Part shown: in pieces, positions 1 through 7,342 of the stretch
Numbering within the stretch: the first letter of the stretch is position 1
Layout of the letters: each line of letters begins with the position of its first letter
Assembly (NCBI RefSeq): GCF_022829365.1
Contig: NZ_JAKSYJ010000149.1
Coordinates: forward strand, 1 to 64,000
Source: Methylobacterium sp. J-077
GTDB taxonomy: Bacteria > Pseudomonadota > Alphaproteobacteria > Rhizobiales > Beijerinckiaceae
Reading direction: 5' to 3'
DNA length: 64,000 bases
Position numbers and translations under genes: made by a program
The notes under the pieces: generated by a model
Seen by the model: only the letters and a program-made list of their open reading frames with translations
The model's database searches: none
Told to the model about the DNA's origin: nothing

Positions 1-59
1 GCATGTACGGCCGCGCGAAGTTCGATCTTCTGCGCCAGCGTGTCCTCCATGCCGCCTGA
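1..59 (+). pseudogene. C-terminal tail of a transposase, cut by the window edge
   Basis: The window opens inside a reading frame that ends at a TGA at 57-59 with the tail MYGRAKFDLLRQRVLHAA. This resembles the C-terminus of ISL3-type transposases as I remember them. Only 18 residues are visible, so the family is tentative and I cannot tell whether the gene is intact upstream. It lies inside the mobile island that ends near 2794. Confidence 0.45.
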
Positions 60-98
60 GGTCGACCCGTAGAGCTTGGCCGTACGAAGGCTCGCCAG

Positions 99-121
99 CA
101 CCGAAAGTGCGGATGAACCCC
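99..121. repeat. Possible terminal repeat of the ISL3-like element
   Basis: About 40 bp after the transposase stop is a stretch reading CACCGAAAGTGCGG followed by ATGAACCCC. It resembles the terminal inverted repeats of ISL3-family elements as I remember them. The partner end lies outside the window, so the element boundary is not proven. The remaining bases up to 293 show no gene. Confidence 0.3.
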
Positions 122-293
122 ATTCCAACGCCTTTTGACAAGTATTCCGTCCACGCCGGGATTCGGCATGCCTCGACCTTGAGGTTCGGCCTCGTCCTCT
201 CGGAGTGGACGTGGAAGCGGTGGCTTAGAGGTTTGATGGTGCGCATACGCCAGGGCATCCCCTCGCGTAGCAGGCCGCCCCTTACCAGCCCGT

Positions 294-854
294 CTACGCG
301 GCCTCGGCCAGCGCGGCGGTCGCGGCCGGCCCGTGCTCCAGGGCGGCATTCTCCGCGAGGTGTTCCAGGATCTCGGAGACCGTGACGGGCAGGTAGGCCC
401 AATCATCGACGCCGACGTCGCAGGACCGAGCCGTCCCGGGCAGGCTCCCGTGGGAGTGCCCGTAGGCGTGGATCGCGCCCTTGTGCATGCCGTTCCACGT
501 CCGGAGACCGTAGTGACAGAGGACGATGCGCACGCCCTCGATCACGGGCTCCGCCATCTGCTGCTGGGAGTACCAGGGAAGACTCGTCGTCCTGCCGGCG
601 TCGTGGTTGCCGAGGATGAGATGCTTCCGGCCATTCAGTCGAGCGAATACCTTTCGGCACATCTGCGCCGATGCCCCATAGGCGAAGTCCCCGAGATGGT
701 AGACCTCGTCGTCCTTACGGACCCTATTGTTCCAGTTCTGGATCATGGTTTCGTTCATCGCCTCTACGGACGTGAACGAACGTGGTCGTGTCATGCGCGC
801 CGACATCATGCCAGCATGACCGAAATGCGTGTCCGATGTGAGATAGGTCTTCAT
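294..854 (-). CDS. Calcineurin-like metallophosphoesterase
   Basis: 186-residue protein of the calcineurin-like phosphoesterase family, probably a cytoplasmic metal-dependent phosphodiesterase or phosphatase of unknown substrate. The metal-binding motifs appear in order: SDTHFGH near residues 7-13, GDFAYG near 55, GNHD near 82, a CHYG motif near 113 and YGHSHG near 130. There is no signal peptide or membrane segment, and the length suits the short single-domain members. It sits between a transposase tail and a phage-type integrase, so it is probably cargo of the island. A nucleic-acid-related role is possible but not shown. Confidence 0.8.
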   Translation of the reverse strand: MKTYLTSDTHFGHAGMMSARMTRPRSFTSVEAMNETMIQNWNNRVRKDDEVYHLGDFAYGASAQMCRKVFARLNGRKHLILGNHDAGRTTSLPWYSQQQMAEPVIEGVRIVLCHYGLRTWNGMHKGAIHAYGHSHGSLPGTARSCDVGVDDWAYLPVTVSEILEHLAENAALEHGPAATAALAEAA

Positions 855-981
855 CGATAGCCTCCGAATACTTGGAGGCGAGGCAGGGCCGTTAGCGCTC
901 CGGGATCACGTCGTCGGGTTCGGGGCGCTCAATGCTTTCACGGGGTGGCTCTCCTGCTCATGGCGACCGTGCCAGAGGGCG

Positions 982-1009
982 GATCCCGGGACAATAGAAT
1001 CCCGGGATC
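982..1009 (-). terminator. Hairpin downstream of the integrase gene
   Basis: A perfect 10-bp stem, GATCCCGGGA paired with TCCCGGGATC, encloses an 8-base loop 21 bp beyond the integrase stop codon. It has no U-tract, so it could be a weak terminator or a structural element of the island. Confidence 0.45.
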
Positions 1010-1029
1010 GTGGTTTCAAAACGCCTGGG

Positions 1030-2577
1030 CTACGCGGCGAGGTCGAAGGGTTTCTCGCTCTCCTCAACCTTGGCCTCCGCCGCCTTCCTCGCGGCGGTCT
1101 TGGCCTTGCCGTCCTTCTCGCGCGCCCGGCGCCGGGCGGCGATTTCGGCCGCCAGCTGGTTGAGCGGGGGAAGGGCAGCCGCAGCGATCGCGGCCTGCGC
1201 CTCGCACCACGCGACCCACTTCTCCATGACGGGACCCTTCAGATCGAGGCGGTCGTCGTCGGTGTAGTGCCCTTCCAGCGTGTCGGTGCTGGCGATGCCC
1301 TCGGCGTGATCCATCACGAGCTTCACGTCGGCGCGCGGGATGCGGAGCTGCTTTTGCCCGTGCGTGGAGAACCCGCGCCGCAGGTCGTGGGGGCTCGCAC
1401 GGACACCGATATCGAGAAGGCGATGATTGAGCGCGCTGTCGCTCATGTGGCCGTCGACGGCATCCCCGAGCTTCCAGGCCCGGATTTGCGGGAACAGGTA
1501 AGGCGTCCCGGCCGCGGCGCTCCGGAGCAGCTGTGCCTGGACGCGGCTCCAAAGGGCCGGCGGCAGCGGGATCGCGTGCCGGCTCTGGTCTGATCGCTTG
1601 TCGGCCGTCTTGCGGTGAGCCGGAGCCATCGACCAGCAGCCCCAGCCGGGCGTCTCGATCCACGGGACGAAATCCTCGACCCGCGCGTCAGCGATCGGGC
1701 GCCGGCGCTGCGCCGTCAGGGTGAGCAGTTCGAGGCTCAGCGACACCGTGGGGTCGAGCACGCCCGAGCGCGCCACCGCGATGACCGTCCCGATCTCGCC
1801 CGGCGCCCCGACGTAGCGGCCCGCCACCTTGCCGTTCGCCCGGACCTTCACGCCCGGGGTGCGGGGCGGGGCACAGAGCTTCGACATGTCCGCGCCGATT
1901 CCCTCGACGCCGAGGCCGCTGGACTTCCGCACGTGCGGCTTCCAGAGCCATCGCCATAGGGGACGGAGCGCGCTCGCGAGATTCACGGCGTGCGTCTCAC
2001 GCCCGCTTGAATGGACGGCGGCCACGATCTCGGCGAGGTCCTCCAGCGTGATGCGGCGCACCTTGCGCCCGGCGAGGACATCGAGCTCGGCGAGGTGGAG
2101 CTTCGCGCCGTAGTCCTTCCACGTCGCCTCGCGCAGCGTCCTCTTCACCTCGGCGAGATATGCCTCGCGCGCCGCCTCCCACTTCCAGAAGGGGGTGTCT
2201 CCGACGACTTCCATCATCCCAGCGACCATGGCCGGGTCTCGCGGTTGGGCCGCAGGTCTGGGCGGAAGCTTCCCAAGGCGGATGAGCTGATCCTCAAGGA
2301 ACCGGTCGCCCGGCTCGTCGGTGCGGTTGGCGATGTGGCGCTGCGCCTCCGCGACGATGGACCGGGCCTCGTCGAGCGTCAGGCCTGGCGGCGACCCGAG
2401 CGTCATCCTGAACGTCGTCCGCTTCCGGATGATCTTGAACGCCCACCTCGCGCCCCGCGGCCCGACGCGGAGCAGGAGGCCGGGTTGCTGGGAATCGATG
2501 ATGTCGTATGTCCGGCCGCCGTCAGCGACATCGCGGAGGGCCTTGTCGACGTGGCTCTTGGACAGACGTACGGACAT
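1030..2577 (-). CDS. P4-type tyrosine integrase of a genomic island
   Basis: 515-residue tyrosine site-specific recombinase that would integrate and excise the island. The N-terminus (MSVRLSKSHVDKALRD) begins a DUF4102-like arm-binding domain typical of P4/CP4-57 integrases. The C-terminal catalytic half carries the H-x-x-R box in SPHDLRRGFST, an MDHAEG box and the nucleophilic tyrosine in LEGHYTDD. The ATG at 2577 was chosen because the homologous part begins there, although the frame stays open to 2754 at the tRNA fragment. The gene reads away from the attachment site at 2751-2794, about 170 bp upstream of its start. All catalytic boxes I could look for are present, so it may be active. Confidence 0.88.
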   Translation of the reverse strand: MSVRLSKSHVDKALRDVADGGRTYDIIDSQQPGLLLRVGPRGARWAFKIIRKRTTFRMTLGSPPGLTLDEARSIVAEAQRHIANRTDEPGDRFLEDQLIRLGKLPPRPAAQPRDPAMVAGMMEVVGDTPFWKWEAAREAYLAEVKRTLREATWKDYGAKLHLAELDVLAGRKVRRITLEDLAEIVAAVHSSGRETHAVNLASALRPLWRWLWKPHVRKSSGLGVEGIGADMSKLCAPPRTPGVKVRANGKVAGRYVGAPGEIGTVIAVARSGVLDPTVSLSLELLTLTAQRRRPIADARVEDFVPWIETPGWGCWSMAPAHRKTADKRSDQSRHAIPLPPALWSRVQAQLLRSAAAGTPYLFPQIRAWKLGDAVDGHMSDSALNHRLLDIGVRASPHDLRRGFSTHGQKQLRIPRADVKLVMDHAEGIASTDTLEGHYTDDDRLDLKGPVMEKWVAWCEAQAAIAAAALPPLNQLAAEIAARRRAREKDGKAKTAARKAAEAKVEESEKPFDLAA

Positions 2578-2750
2578 GGGAGTAACTCGGGCTTCTCTCG
2601 GGCTGCGGAGCCCGAGATCTCCATGCCTCTCTACGACAGAGCGAGTTGCCCCTCCGTTAACGCAATTGCCTGGTTTTGCTGGCATTTTCGTGATCCCACC
2701 CGGGATCATTCCGGGCTCAAACTCGAGCTGCGTGGGTGGAACAATAGAAA

Positions 2751-2794
2751 TCATAATCCTTGTGTCGGGGGTTCAAATCCCTCCCTCGCTACCA
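2751..2794 (+). repeat. 3' tRNA fragment, attachment site of the island
   Basis: This stretch is the 3' half of a tRNA. It shows a CAT anticodon after T, then AA, half an anticodon stem, a 5-base variable region, a T arm (GGGGG, loop TTCAAAT, CCCTC), an acceptor strand CCTCGCT, A and CCA. The bases upstream (tagaa) do not pair with the anticodon stem strand TCCTT, and no D arm is present, so it is not a complete gene. Such fragments form when an integrase uses a tRNA 3' end. The intact tRNA should lie at the left end of the island, outside this window. Confidence 0.8.
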
Positions 2795-2902
2795 TTCAAC
2801 CCTTTGATTTCATTTATATCGGCCGGTTGCTCCGCTTCCCGGTTCGACATTTTTCCGGCCTCGGTTAGACGCTTGCTCGCGCTCCTGCGGGCAAACTCAG
2901 CG

Positions 2903-3184
2903 TCAAGCATCACTACCAGCGTCCGCGTTTTCGGCGCCCGATCTGCCCCCTTCGCAGTGCAGCGCTATCTCGATCGTTGCCCGACCCCGCGCGTTCGCGA
3001 TGGCTCATTCGTCGTGCCCGATCTTGCGCAGCACCACCGCCAGCCTGTGCCGGAGCCCGTACAAGGTGAGCCCGGGCTCGACCTTCCCGGCCTCTTCCAG
3101 CCGCAACCGGATCGGCCGCCACGACGCGCGGAATCCACTGAGCGTCCAGGTCTCACCTCGGAATTCGCGCACCGCGTCAACGCC
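2903..3184 (-). pseudogene. Decayed tyrosine recombinase, C-terminal part
   Basis: Read on the minus strand, one frame gives a recognisable phage-integrase segment: WTLSGFRASWRPIRLRLEEA, then GLTLYGLRHRLAVVLRKIGHDE. This contains the H-x-x-R-like catalytic box. The frame is broken by a TGA at 3005-3007 and by a stop at 3185-3187, and no start remains. After the stop the frame continues into IANARGRATIEIALHCEGG, where the usual GQKTIEMARHYARG would carry the catalytic tyrosine; here that box has degenerated and the tyrosine is missing. It lies just outside the attachment site, which suggests an older insertion at the same tRNA. Confidence 0.65.
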
Positions 3185-3508
3185 TTATGCTCCGGGGCTG
3201 CGGCCGGGATCATCGCGAGCGACGGCGGCGCCGGATGCCGTCCCGGTGATCTCGCCGGTGGAGAAGCGCCCCGGTCTCATCGTCGCGACCGGCGTTTCCG
3301 GGCGCTGCTTCGGCCCGGGGCTCGGGGCCGGGCGATTGGCTGCCGACCCCGCGACCAGTGGCCGCCCGATGGTCGATCCGATGGCTTTCCAGTTCTCGCG
3401 GTTCCTGGACGGGTCGAAGTTCGTCCCGTTGACAGGCGTCTGATGCCACGGCACGGCGCCCCGGGGCCGCGTGGCTGGAGCCAGCGATCACCGAGGGGAG
3501 GATCAGCC
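3185..3508. other. Stretch without a recognised gene
   Basis: An open frame at 3185-3454 on the minus strand continues the frame of the decayed recombinase, but its product has no motif I recognise. It may be the degraded N-terminal half of that gene. The bases just before 3509 hold the ribosome binding site of the next gene. Confidence 0.4.
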
Positions 3509-4192
3509 ATGCCTTCAGGCTCTTCGAACCGAGCGGGGGAGGCCCCTGGACGAGCAGGTGAAACGGTCCTGTCTCAGGATCCGCACGCCGTCCGCGAGCC
3601 GCGCGAGAACAACCTCGAACGGGCGATCGGCCACGCGGTGCGCGAGCGCCGGAAGCGCCTGGGCATCACCTCCGCCGACCTCGCCGCGACCACGGGCCTG
3701 TCGCCCGGCATGCTGTCCAAGATCGAGAACGGCAACATCTCGCCGTCGCTGACGACGCTGCAGCTGCTCGCGCGGTCCCTCGGGATGCCGATCACCGGCT
3801 TCTTCCGCGGTTACGAGGAGGTCCGCAATGCGGTCTTCGTGAAGGCCGGAGAGGGGATCGAGCTGGAACGGCGCGGTACGCGGGCCGGGCACCAGTACAA
3901 CCTGCTCGGCCACATTCACGAGAACACCAGCGGGGTCACAGTCGAGCCGTACCTGATCACGCTGACGACTGATTCCGATGTGTTCCCCACCTTCCAGCAC
4001 GCCGGGATGGAGCTCCTCTACATGCTGGAGGGCGAGGTCCTGTACCGGCACGGGGACCGGCATTTCCATATGCAGCCGGGCGACAGCCTGTTTTTCGACG
4101 CCGACGCGCCCCATGGGCCGGCGGAGCTGCGCGTGCTGCCGGCCCGCTACCTCTCGGTGATCGCCTATCCGAATTCCGGCGGCGCGGGCTGA
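3509..4192 (+). CDS. XRE-family regulator with C-terminal cupin domain
   Basis: 227-residue transcription regulator. An XRE helix-turn-helix occupies about residues 30-90 (AIGHAVRERRKRLGIT, then LSPGMLSKIENGNISPS). A cupin sensor domain covers about 140-222, with HAGMELLYMLEGEV and the H-x-PGD motif MQPGDSLFFDADAPHG. Proteins of this design sense small amino-acid- or amine-like ligands. The ATG at 3509 is preceded by GGGGAGG 9 bp upstream; longer in-frame extensions cross the decayed recombinase and are not credible. It lies 103 bp upstream of the glxB/mgsA operon on the same strand and probably controls it through the palindromes at 4207-4231. Confidence 0.88.
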   Translation: MPSGSSNRAGEAPGRAGETVLSQDPHAVREPRENNLERAIGHAVRERRKRLGITSADLAATTGLSPGMLSKIENGNISPSLTTLQLLARSLGMPITGFFRGYEEVRNAVFVKAGEGIELERRGTRAGHQYNLLGHIHENTSGVTVEPYLITLTTDSDVFPTFQHAGMELLYMLEGEVLYRHGDRHFHMQPGDSLFFDADAPHGPAELRVLPARYLSVIAYPNSGGAG

Positions 4193-4206
4193 CCTCCGAC
4201 CATCTA

Positions 4207-4231
4207 TTCTCGAGAAGAAATTTTATTTCTT
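4207..4231. promoter_or_regulatory. Overlapping palindromes before glxB, likely operator
   Basis: Two perfect dyads overlap here: TTCTCGAGAA at 4207-4216 and AAGAAATTTTATTTCTT at 4215-4231 (7-bp arms around TTT). They stand out as AT-rich in GC-rich DNA, between the XRE-cupin gene and the start of glxB/mgsA. A binding site for the XRE-cupin protein is the natural inference. Confidence 0.55.
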
Positions 4232-4295
4232 GAAGGTTGATTTCTGGAACGAGAGCCGCCTATGCTCCGGGCGAACCCGCTACGGAGGTGATGCC

Positions 4296-5204
4296 ATGTG
4301 CGGCATCGTCGGATTGTTCCTGAAGGACCCCGCCCTGGAGCCGCAGCTCGGGGCTCTCCTCGCGACCATGCTCGTCACCATGACGGATCGGGGGCCAGAT
4401 TCGGCGGGCCTCGCGATCTACGGCGCGCCGGTCCCAGGCCTCTCAAAGATCACAACCCAGTCGGACCGGCCCGAGGCGGATTTCGCTGGGCTGGAGCGGC
4501 GCCTCGCGGGGGTCTCCGGCGGCACCGCGCGCGTGGCGGTGAAGAGCACGCATGCGGTGATCACCGTCGCGATCGACCGGCTCGACGCGACGCGAGCCGC
4601 GTTGAAGGGCCTCTCACCGAGCCTACGCGTGATGGGCGCGGGCGAGAGCGTCGAGATCTACAAGGAGGTCGGCCTGCCGAAGGACGTGGTGGAGCGCTTC
4701 GGCGTCGCCACAATGTCCGGCACCCACGGCATCGGCCACACCCGGATGGCGACGGAATCGGCGGTGACCACGATGGGCGCCCACCCGTTCTCGACGGGCG
4801 CCGACCAATGCCTCGTCCATAACGGCTCGCTATCGAACCACAACAACCTGCGCCGAGCCCTGGTGCGCAACGGCATGGCGTTCGAGACCCAGAACGATTC
4901 GGAGGTCGCGGCCGCCTACCTCACCACCGCGATGGCCCGGGGCAAAAACCTTGGCGCGGCGCTCGCCGGGGCGCTGCAGGATCTCGACGGCTTCTTCACC
5001 TTCGTGGTCGGAACGAAATCCGGCTTCGGCGTGCTGCGCGACCCGATCGCCTGCAAGCCCGCGATCATGGCCGAGACCGACCGCTACGTCGCCTTCGGCT
5101 CGGAGTACCGGGCCCTCGTCGGCCTGCCGGGGATCGAGGCCGCCCGCGTCTGGGAGCCCGAGCCCGCGACCGTCTATTTCTGGGACCAGCGGCAGGCCGC
5201 CTGA
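4296..5204 (+). CDS. mgsA: GlxB/MgsA-like class II glutamine amidotransferase
   Basis: 302-residue glutaminase subunit. The start is fixed by Cys2 (MCGIVGLFLKDP), the N-terminal nucleophile of class II amidotransferases, and by GGAGGT 6 bp upstream of the ATG at 4296. Further motifs are TDRGPDSAG, GHTRMATES, HNGSLSNH and QNDSEVAAAYL. In Rhizobium this family is GlxB; in methylotrophs the close relative MgsA is the amidotransferase part of N-methylglutamate synthase, which makes N-methylglutamate from methylamine and a glutamyl donor. It is the first gene of a four-gene operon. Whether the substrate is methylamine or another amine cannot be read from sequence. Confidence 0.88.
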   Translation: MCGIVGLFLKDPALEPQLGALLATMLVTMTDRGPDSAGLAIYGAPVPGLSKITTQSDRPEADFAGLERRLAGVSGGTARVAVKSTHAVITVAIDRLDATRAALKGLSPSLRVMGAGESVEIYKEVGLPKDVVERFGVATMSGTHGIGHTRMATESAVTTMGAHPFSTGADQCLVHNGSLSNHNNLRRALVRNGMAFETQNDSEVAAAYLTTAMARGKNLGAALAGALQDLDGFFTFVVGTKSGFGVLRDPIACKPAIMAETDRYVAFGSEYRALVGLPGIEAARVWEPEPATVYFWDQRQAA

Positions 5205-5240
5205 GCAGCCCCCGCCGACCTCTCGTCACGGATCCTCCCG

Positions 5241-5927
5241 ATGCCCGTCTTCGACTTGGCGGCCATGCCGCTGCGCGATCTGAACCAGGCCCTCCACGGC
5301 GTCGCCACCGGCGCCAACGACACCGCCTTCGAGGTGCTGAACCCCCGGGGCCAGCACGCGGTGGCGGTCGGCATCGACGGTCCCGTCACCGTCACGGTGC
5401 GGGGGGCCGTGGGCTATTACTGCGCCGGCATGAACGACGGCGGCACCGTGACGGTGCAAGGTTCGGCCGGCCCGGGCGTGGCCGAGAACATGATGTCCGG
5501 CACCGTGGTGATTGAGGGCGACGCCTCGCAATATGCCGGCGCCACGGGCCGCGGCGGCCTGCTCGTCATCAAGGGCAACGCGGCCTCGCGCTGCGGCATC
5601 TCGATGAAGGGGATCGACATCGTCGTGCACGGCTCGATCGGGCACATGTCGGCCTTCATGGGGCAGTCCGGCTCCCTCGTGGTCCTCGGCGATGCCGGCG
5701 AGGCGCTGGGCGATTCGCTCTACGAGGCGAAGCTGTTCGTGCGCGGCACCGTGAAGAGCCTCGGGGCCGACTGCGTCGAGAAGGCGATGCGCCCCGAGCA
5801 TCTGGAGCACCTCGCGGTCCTGTTGGACCGGGCCGGAGTCACGGACGCCCGGCCGGAGGAGTTCCGCCGCTACGGCTCGGCACGCCGGCTCTACAGCTTC
5901 AACATCGACAACGCCGACGCCTACTGA
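5241..5927 (+). CDS. mgsB: GlxC/MgsB-like glutamate synthase GXGXG-domain subunit
   Basis: 228-residue protein made almost entirely of the glutamate-synthase alpha-subunit C-terminal beta-helix (GXGXG) domain, with repeats such as GAVGYYCAGMNDGGTVTV, GSAGPGVAENMMSGTVVI and GRGGLLVIKGNAA. In canonical GltB this is the tail of one large chain; here it is a separate gene, as in glxBCD and mgsABC systems. It would bridge the amidotransferase and the FMN subunit. It starts 36 bp after mgsA and ends 14 bp before mgsC. Confidence 0.88.
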   Translation: MPVFDLAAMPLRDLNQALHGVATGANDTAFEVLNPRGQHAVAVGIDGPVTVTVRGAVGYYCAGMNDGGTVTVQGSAGPGVAENMMSGTVVIEGDASQYAGATGRGGLLVIKGNAASRCGISMKGIDIVVHGSIGHMSAFMGQSGSLVVLGDAGEALGDSLYEAKLFVRGTVKSLGADCVEKAMRPEHLEHLAVLLDRAGVTDARPEEFRRYGSARRLYSFNIDNADAY

Positions 5928-5941
5928 GCGGGAGCCCGGGC

Positions 5942-7270
5942 ATGACCTACCAGAACCCGCCGATGCCGCCGCGCAAGTCGGCGACCTTCGACGACCACAC
6001 CCTCGCAGAGATCCGCCGGGCGGCGGCCACGGGCATCTACGACATCCGCGGCGGCGGCACGAAGCGCAAGCTGCCGCATCTCGATGACCTGCTGTTCCTC
6101 GGCGCCTCGATGTCGCGCTATCCCCTGGAGGGCTACCGGGAGACCTGCGGAACTGGGGTCACCCTCGGCACGCGCTTTGCGAAGAAGCCGATTGCGCTGA
6201 AGATCCCGATCACCATCGCCGGCATGAGCTTCGGATCCCTGTCGGCCAACGCCAAGGAGGCGCTCGGCCGCGGCGCGAGCCTGGCCGGCACCTCCACCAC
6301 CACGGGCGACGGCGGCATGACCGACGAGGAGCGCGGCCATTCCGAGATCCTCGTCTACCAGTACCTGCCCTCCCGGTACGGCATGAACCCCCGGGACCTC
6401 CGGCGCGCCGACGCCATTGAGGTGGTGGTCGGCCAGGGCGCGAAGCCCGGTGGCGGCGGCATGCTGCTCGGCCAGAAGATCTCCGACCGGGTCGCCGCCA
6501 TGCGCGACCTGCCCAAGGGGATCGACCAGCGCTCCGCCTGCCGCCACCCGGACTGGACCGGCCCCGACGACCTAGAGATCAAGCTCGGAGAATTGCGCGA
6601 GATCAGCGACTGGGAGAAGCCGATCTACGTGAAGGTCGGCGGGGTGCGGCCCTATTACGACACTGCCCTCGCCGCGAAAGCCGGCGCCGACGTGGTCGTG
6701 CTCGACGGTATGCAGGGCGGTACGGCGGCGACCCAGGACGTGTTCATCGAGCATGTCGGCCAACCGACGCTGGCCTGCATCCGGCCCGCCGTGCAGGCGC
6801 TGCAGGATCTCGGCCTGCACCGCACGGTGCAGCTCGTGATCTCCGGGGGCATCCGCTCCGGCGCGGACGTCGCCAAGGCCATCGCGCTCGGGGCGGACGC
6901 GGTCTCGATCGGTACCGCCGCCCTGGTCGCCATCGGCGACAACGATCCGGCCTACGAGGAGGAATACCGCAAGCTCGGTTCGACCGCGGGCGCCTACGAC
7001 GACTGGCACGAAGGCCGCGACCCCGCGGGCATCACCACGCAGGATCCCGAGTTGATGGCCCGCCTCGACCCGGTGCGCGCCGGCAGGCGTCTGGCCAACT
7101 ATCTGAAGGTGATGACCCTGGAGGCGCAGACGATCGCCCGCGCCTGCGGCCACAACCACCTGCACAATCTGGAGCCGGAGGACCTCGTGGCGCTGACCCT
7201 TGAGGCCGCTGCCATGGCCCGCGTGCCGCTCGCCGGCACCGATTGGTACCCGGGCAAAGCCGGCTTCTAG
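5942..7270 (+). CDS. mgsC: GlxD/MgsC-like FMN-binding glutamate synthase subunit
   Basis: 442-residue FMN-dependent TIM-barrel subunit related to the synthase domain of GltB. Visible motifs are ITIAGMSFGSLSANAKEALG, a GQGAKPGGGG loop, KVGGVRPYYDTALAAKAGAD and the FMN-phosphate motif GGIRSGADVAKAIALGADAV. A cysteine-rich GHNHLHNLEPEDLVAL region follows near the C-terminus. Together with the two preceding genes it forms a three-subunit glutamate-synthase-like enzyme. In methylotrophs this makes N-methylglutamate. The gene shares the operon and ends 72 bp before gmaS. Confidence 0.9.
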   Translation: MTYQNPPMPPRKSATFDDHTLAEIRRAAATGIYDIRGGGTKRKLPHLDDLLFLGASMSRYPLEGYRETCGTGVTLGTRFAKKPIALKIPITIAGMSFGSLSANAKEALGRGASLAGTSTTTGDGGMTDEERGHSEILVYQYLPSRYGMNPRDLRRADAIEVVVGQGAKPGGGGMLLGQKISDRVAAMRDLPKGIDQRSACRHPDWTGPDDLEIKLGELREISDWEKPIYVKVGGVRPYYDTALAAKAGADVVVLDGMQGGTAATQDVFIEHVGQPTLACIRPAVQALQDLGLHRTVQLVISGGIRSGADVAKAIALGADAVSIGTAALVAIGDNDPAYEEEYRKLGSTAGAYDDWHEGRDPAGITTQDPELMARLDPVRAGRRLANYLKVMTLEAQTIARACGHNHLHNLEPEDLVALTLEAAAMARVPLAGTDWYPGKAGF

Positions 7271-7342
7271 GCCCTTCGACCCTGCCGGCCGCGCCGGGTG
7301 GGGCGCGGCCGGCTCCCACCGATCCGCGCTCAGGGGGCTGCC

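Noticed and set aside
2751..2794. A complete tRNA gene
   Set aside because: The D arm and the 5' strands of the anticodon and acceptor stems are missing; only the 3' half is present.
3185..3454. Independent small gene on the minus strand
   Set aside because: It is in the same frame as the decayed recombinase and lacks recognisable motifs; more likely part of that debris.
2321..3508. Upstream extension of the XRE-cupin reading frame
   Set aside because: The extension crosses the integrase, the attachment site and a dead recombinase; homology and a ribosome binding site place the start at 3509.
4296..7270. Ordinary assimilatory glutamate synthase (gltB/gltD)
   Set aside because: The amidotransferase, FMN and GXGXG domains are three separate genes in glxBCD/mgsABC order, with no NADPH-binding small subunit, and gmaS follows.
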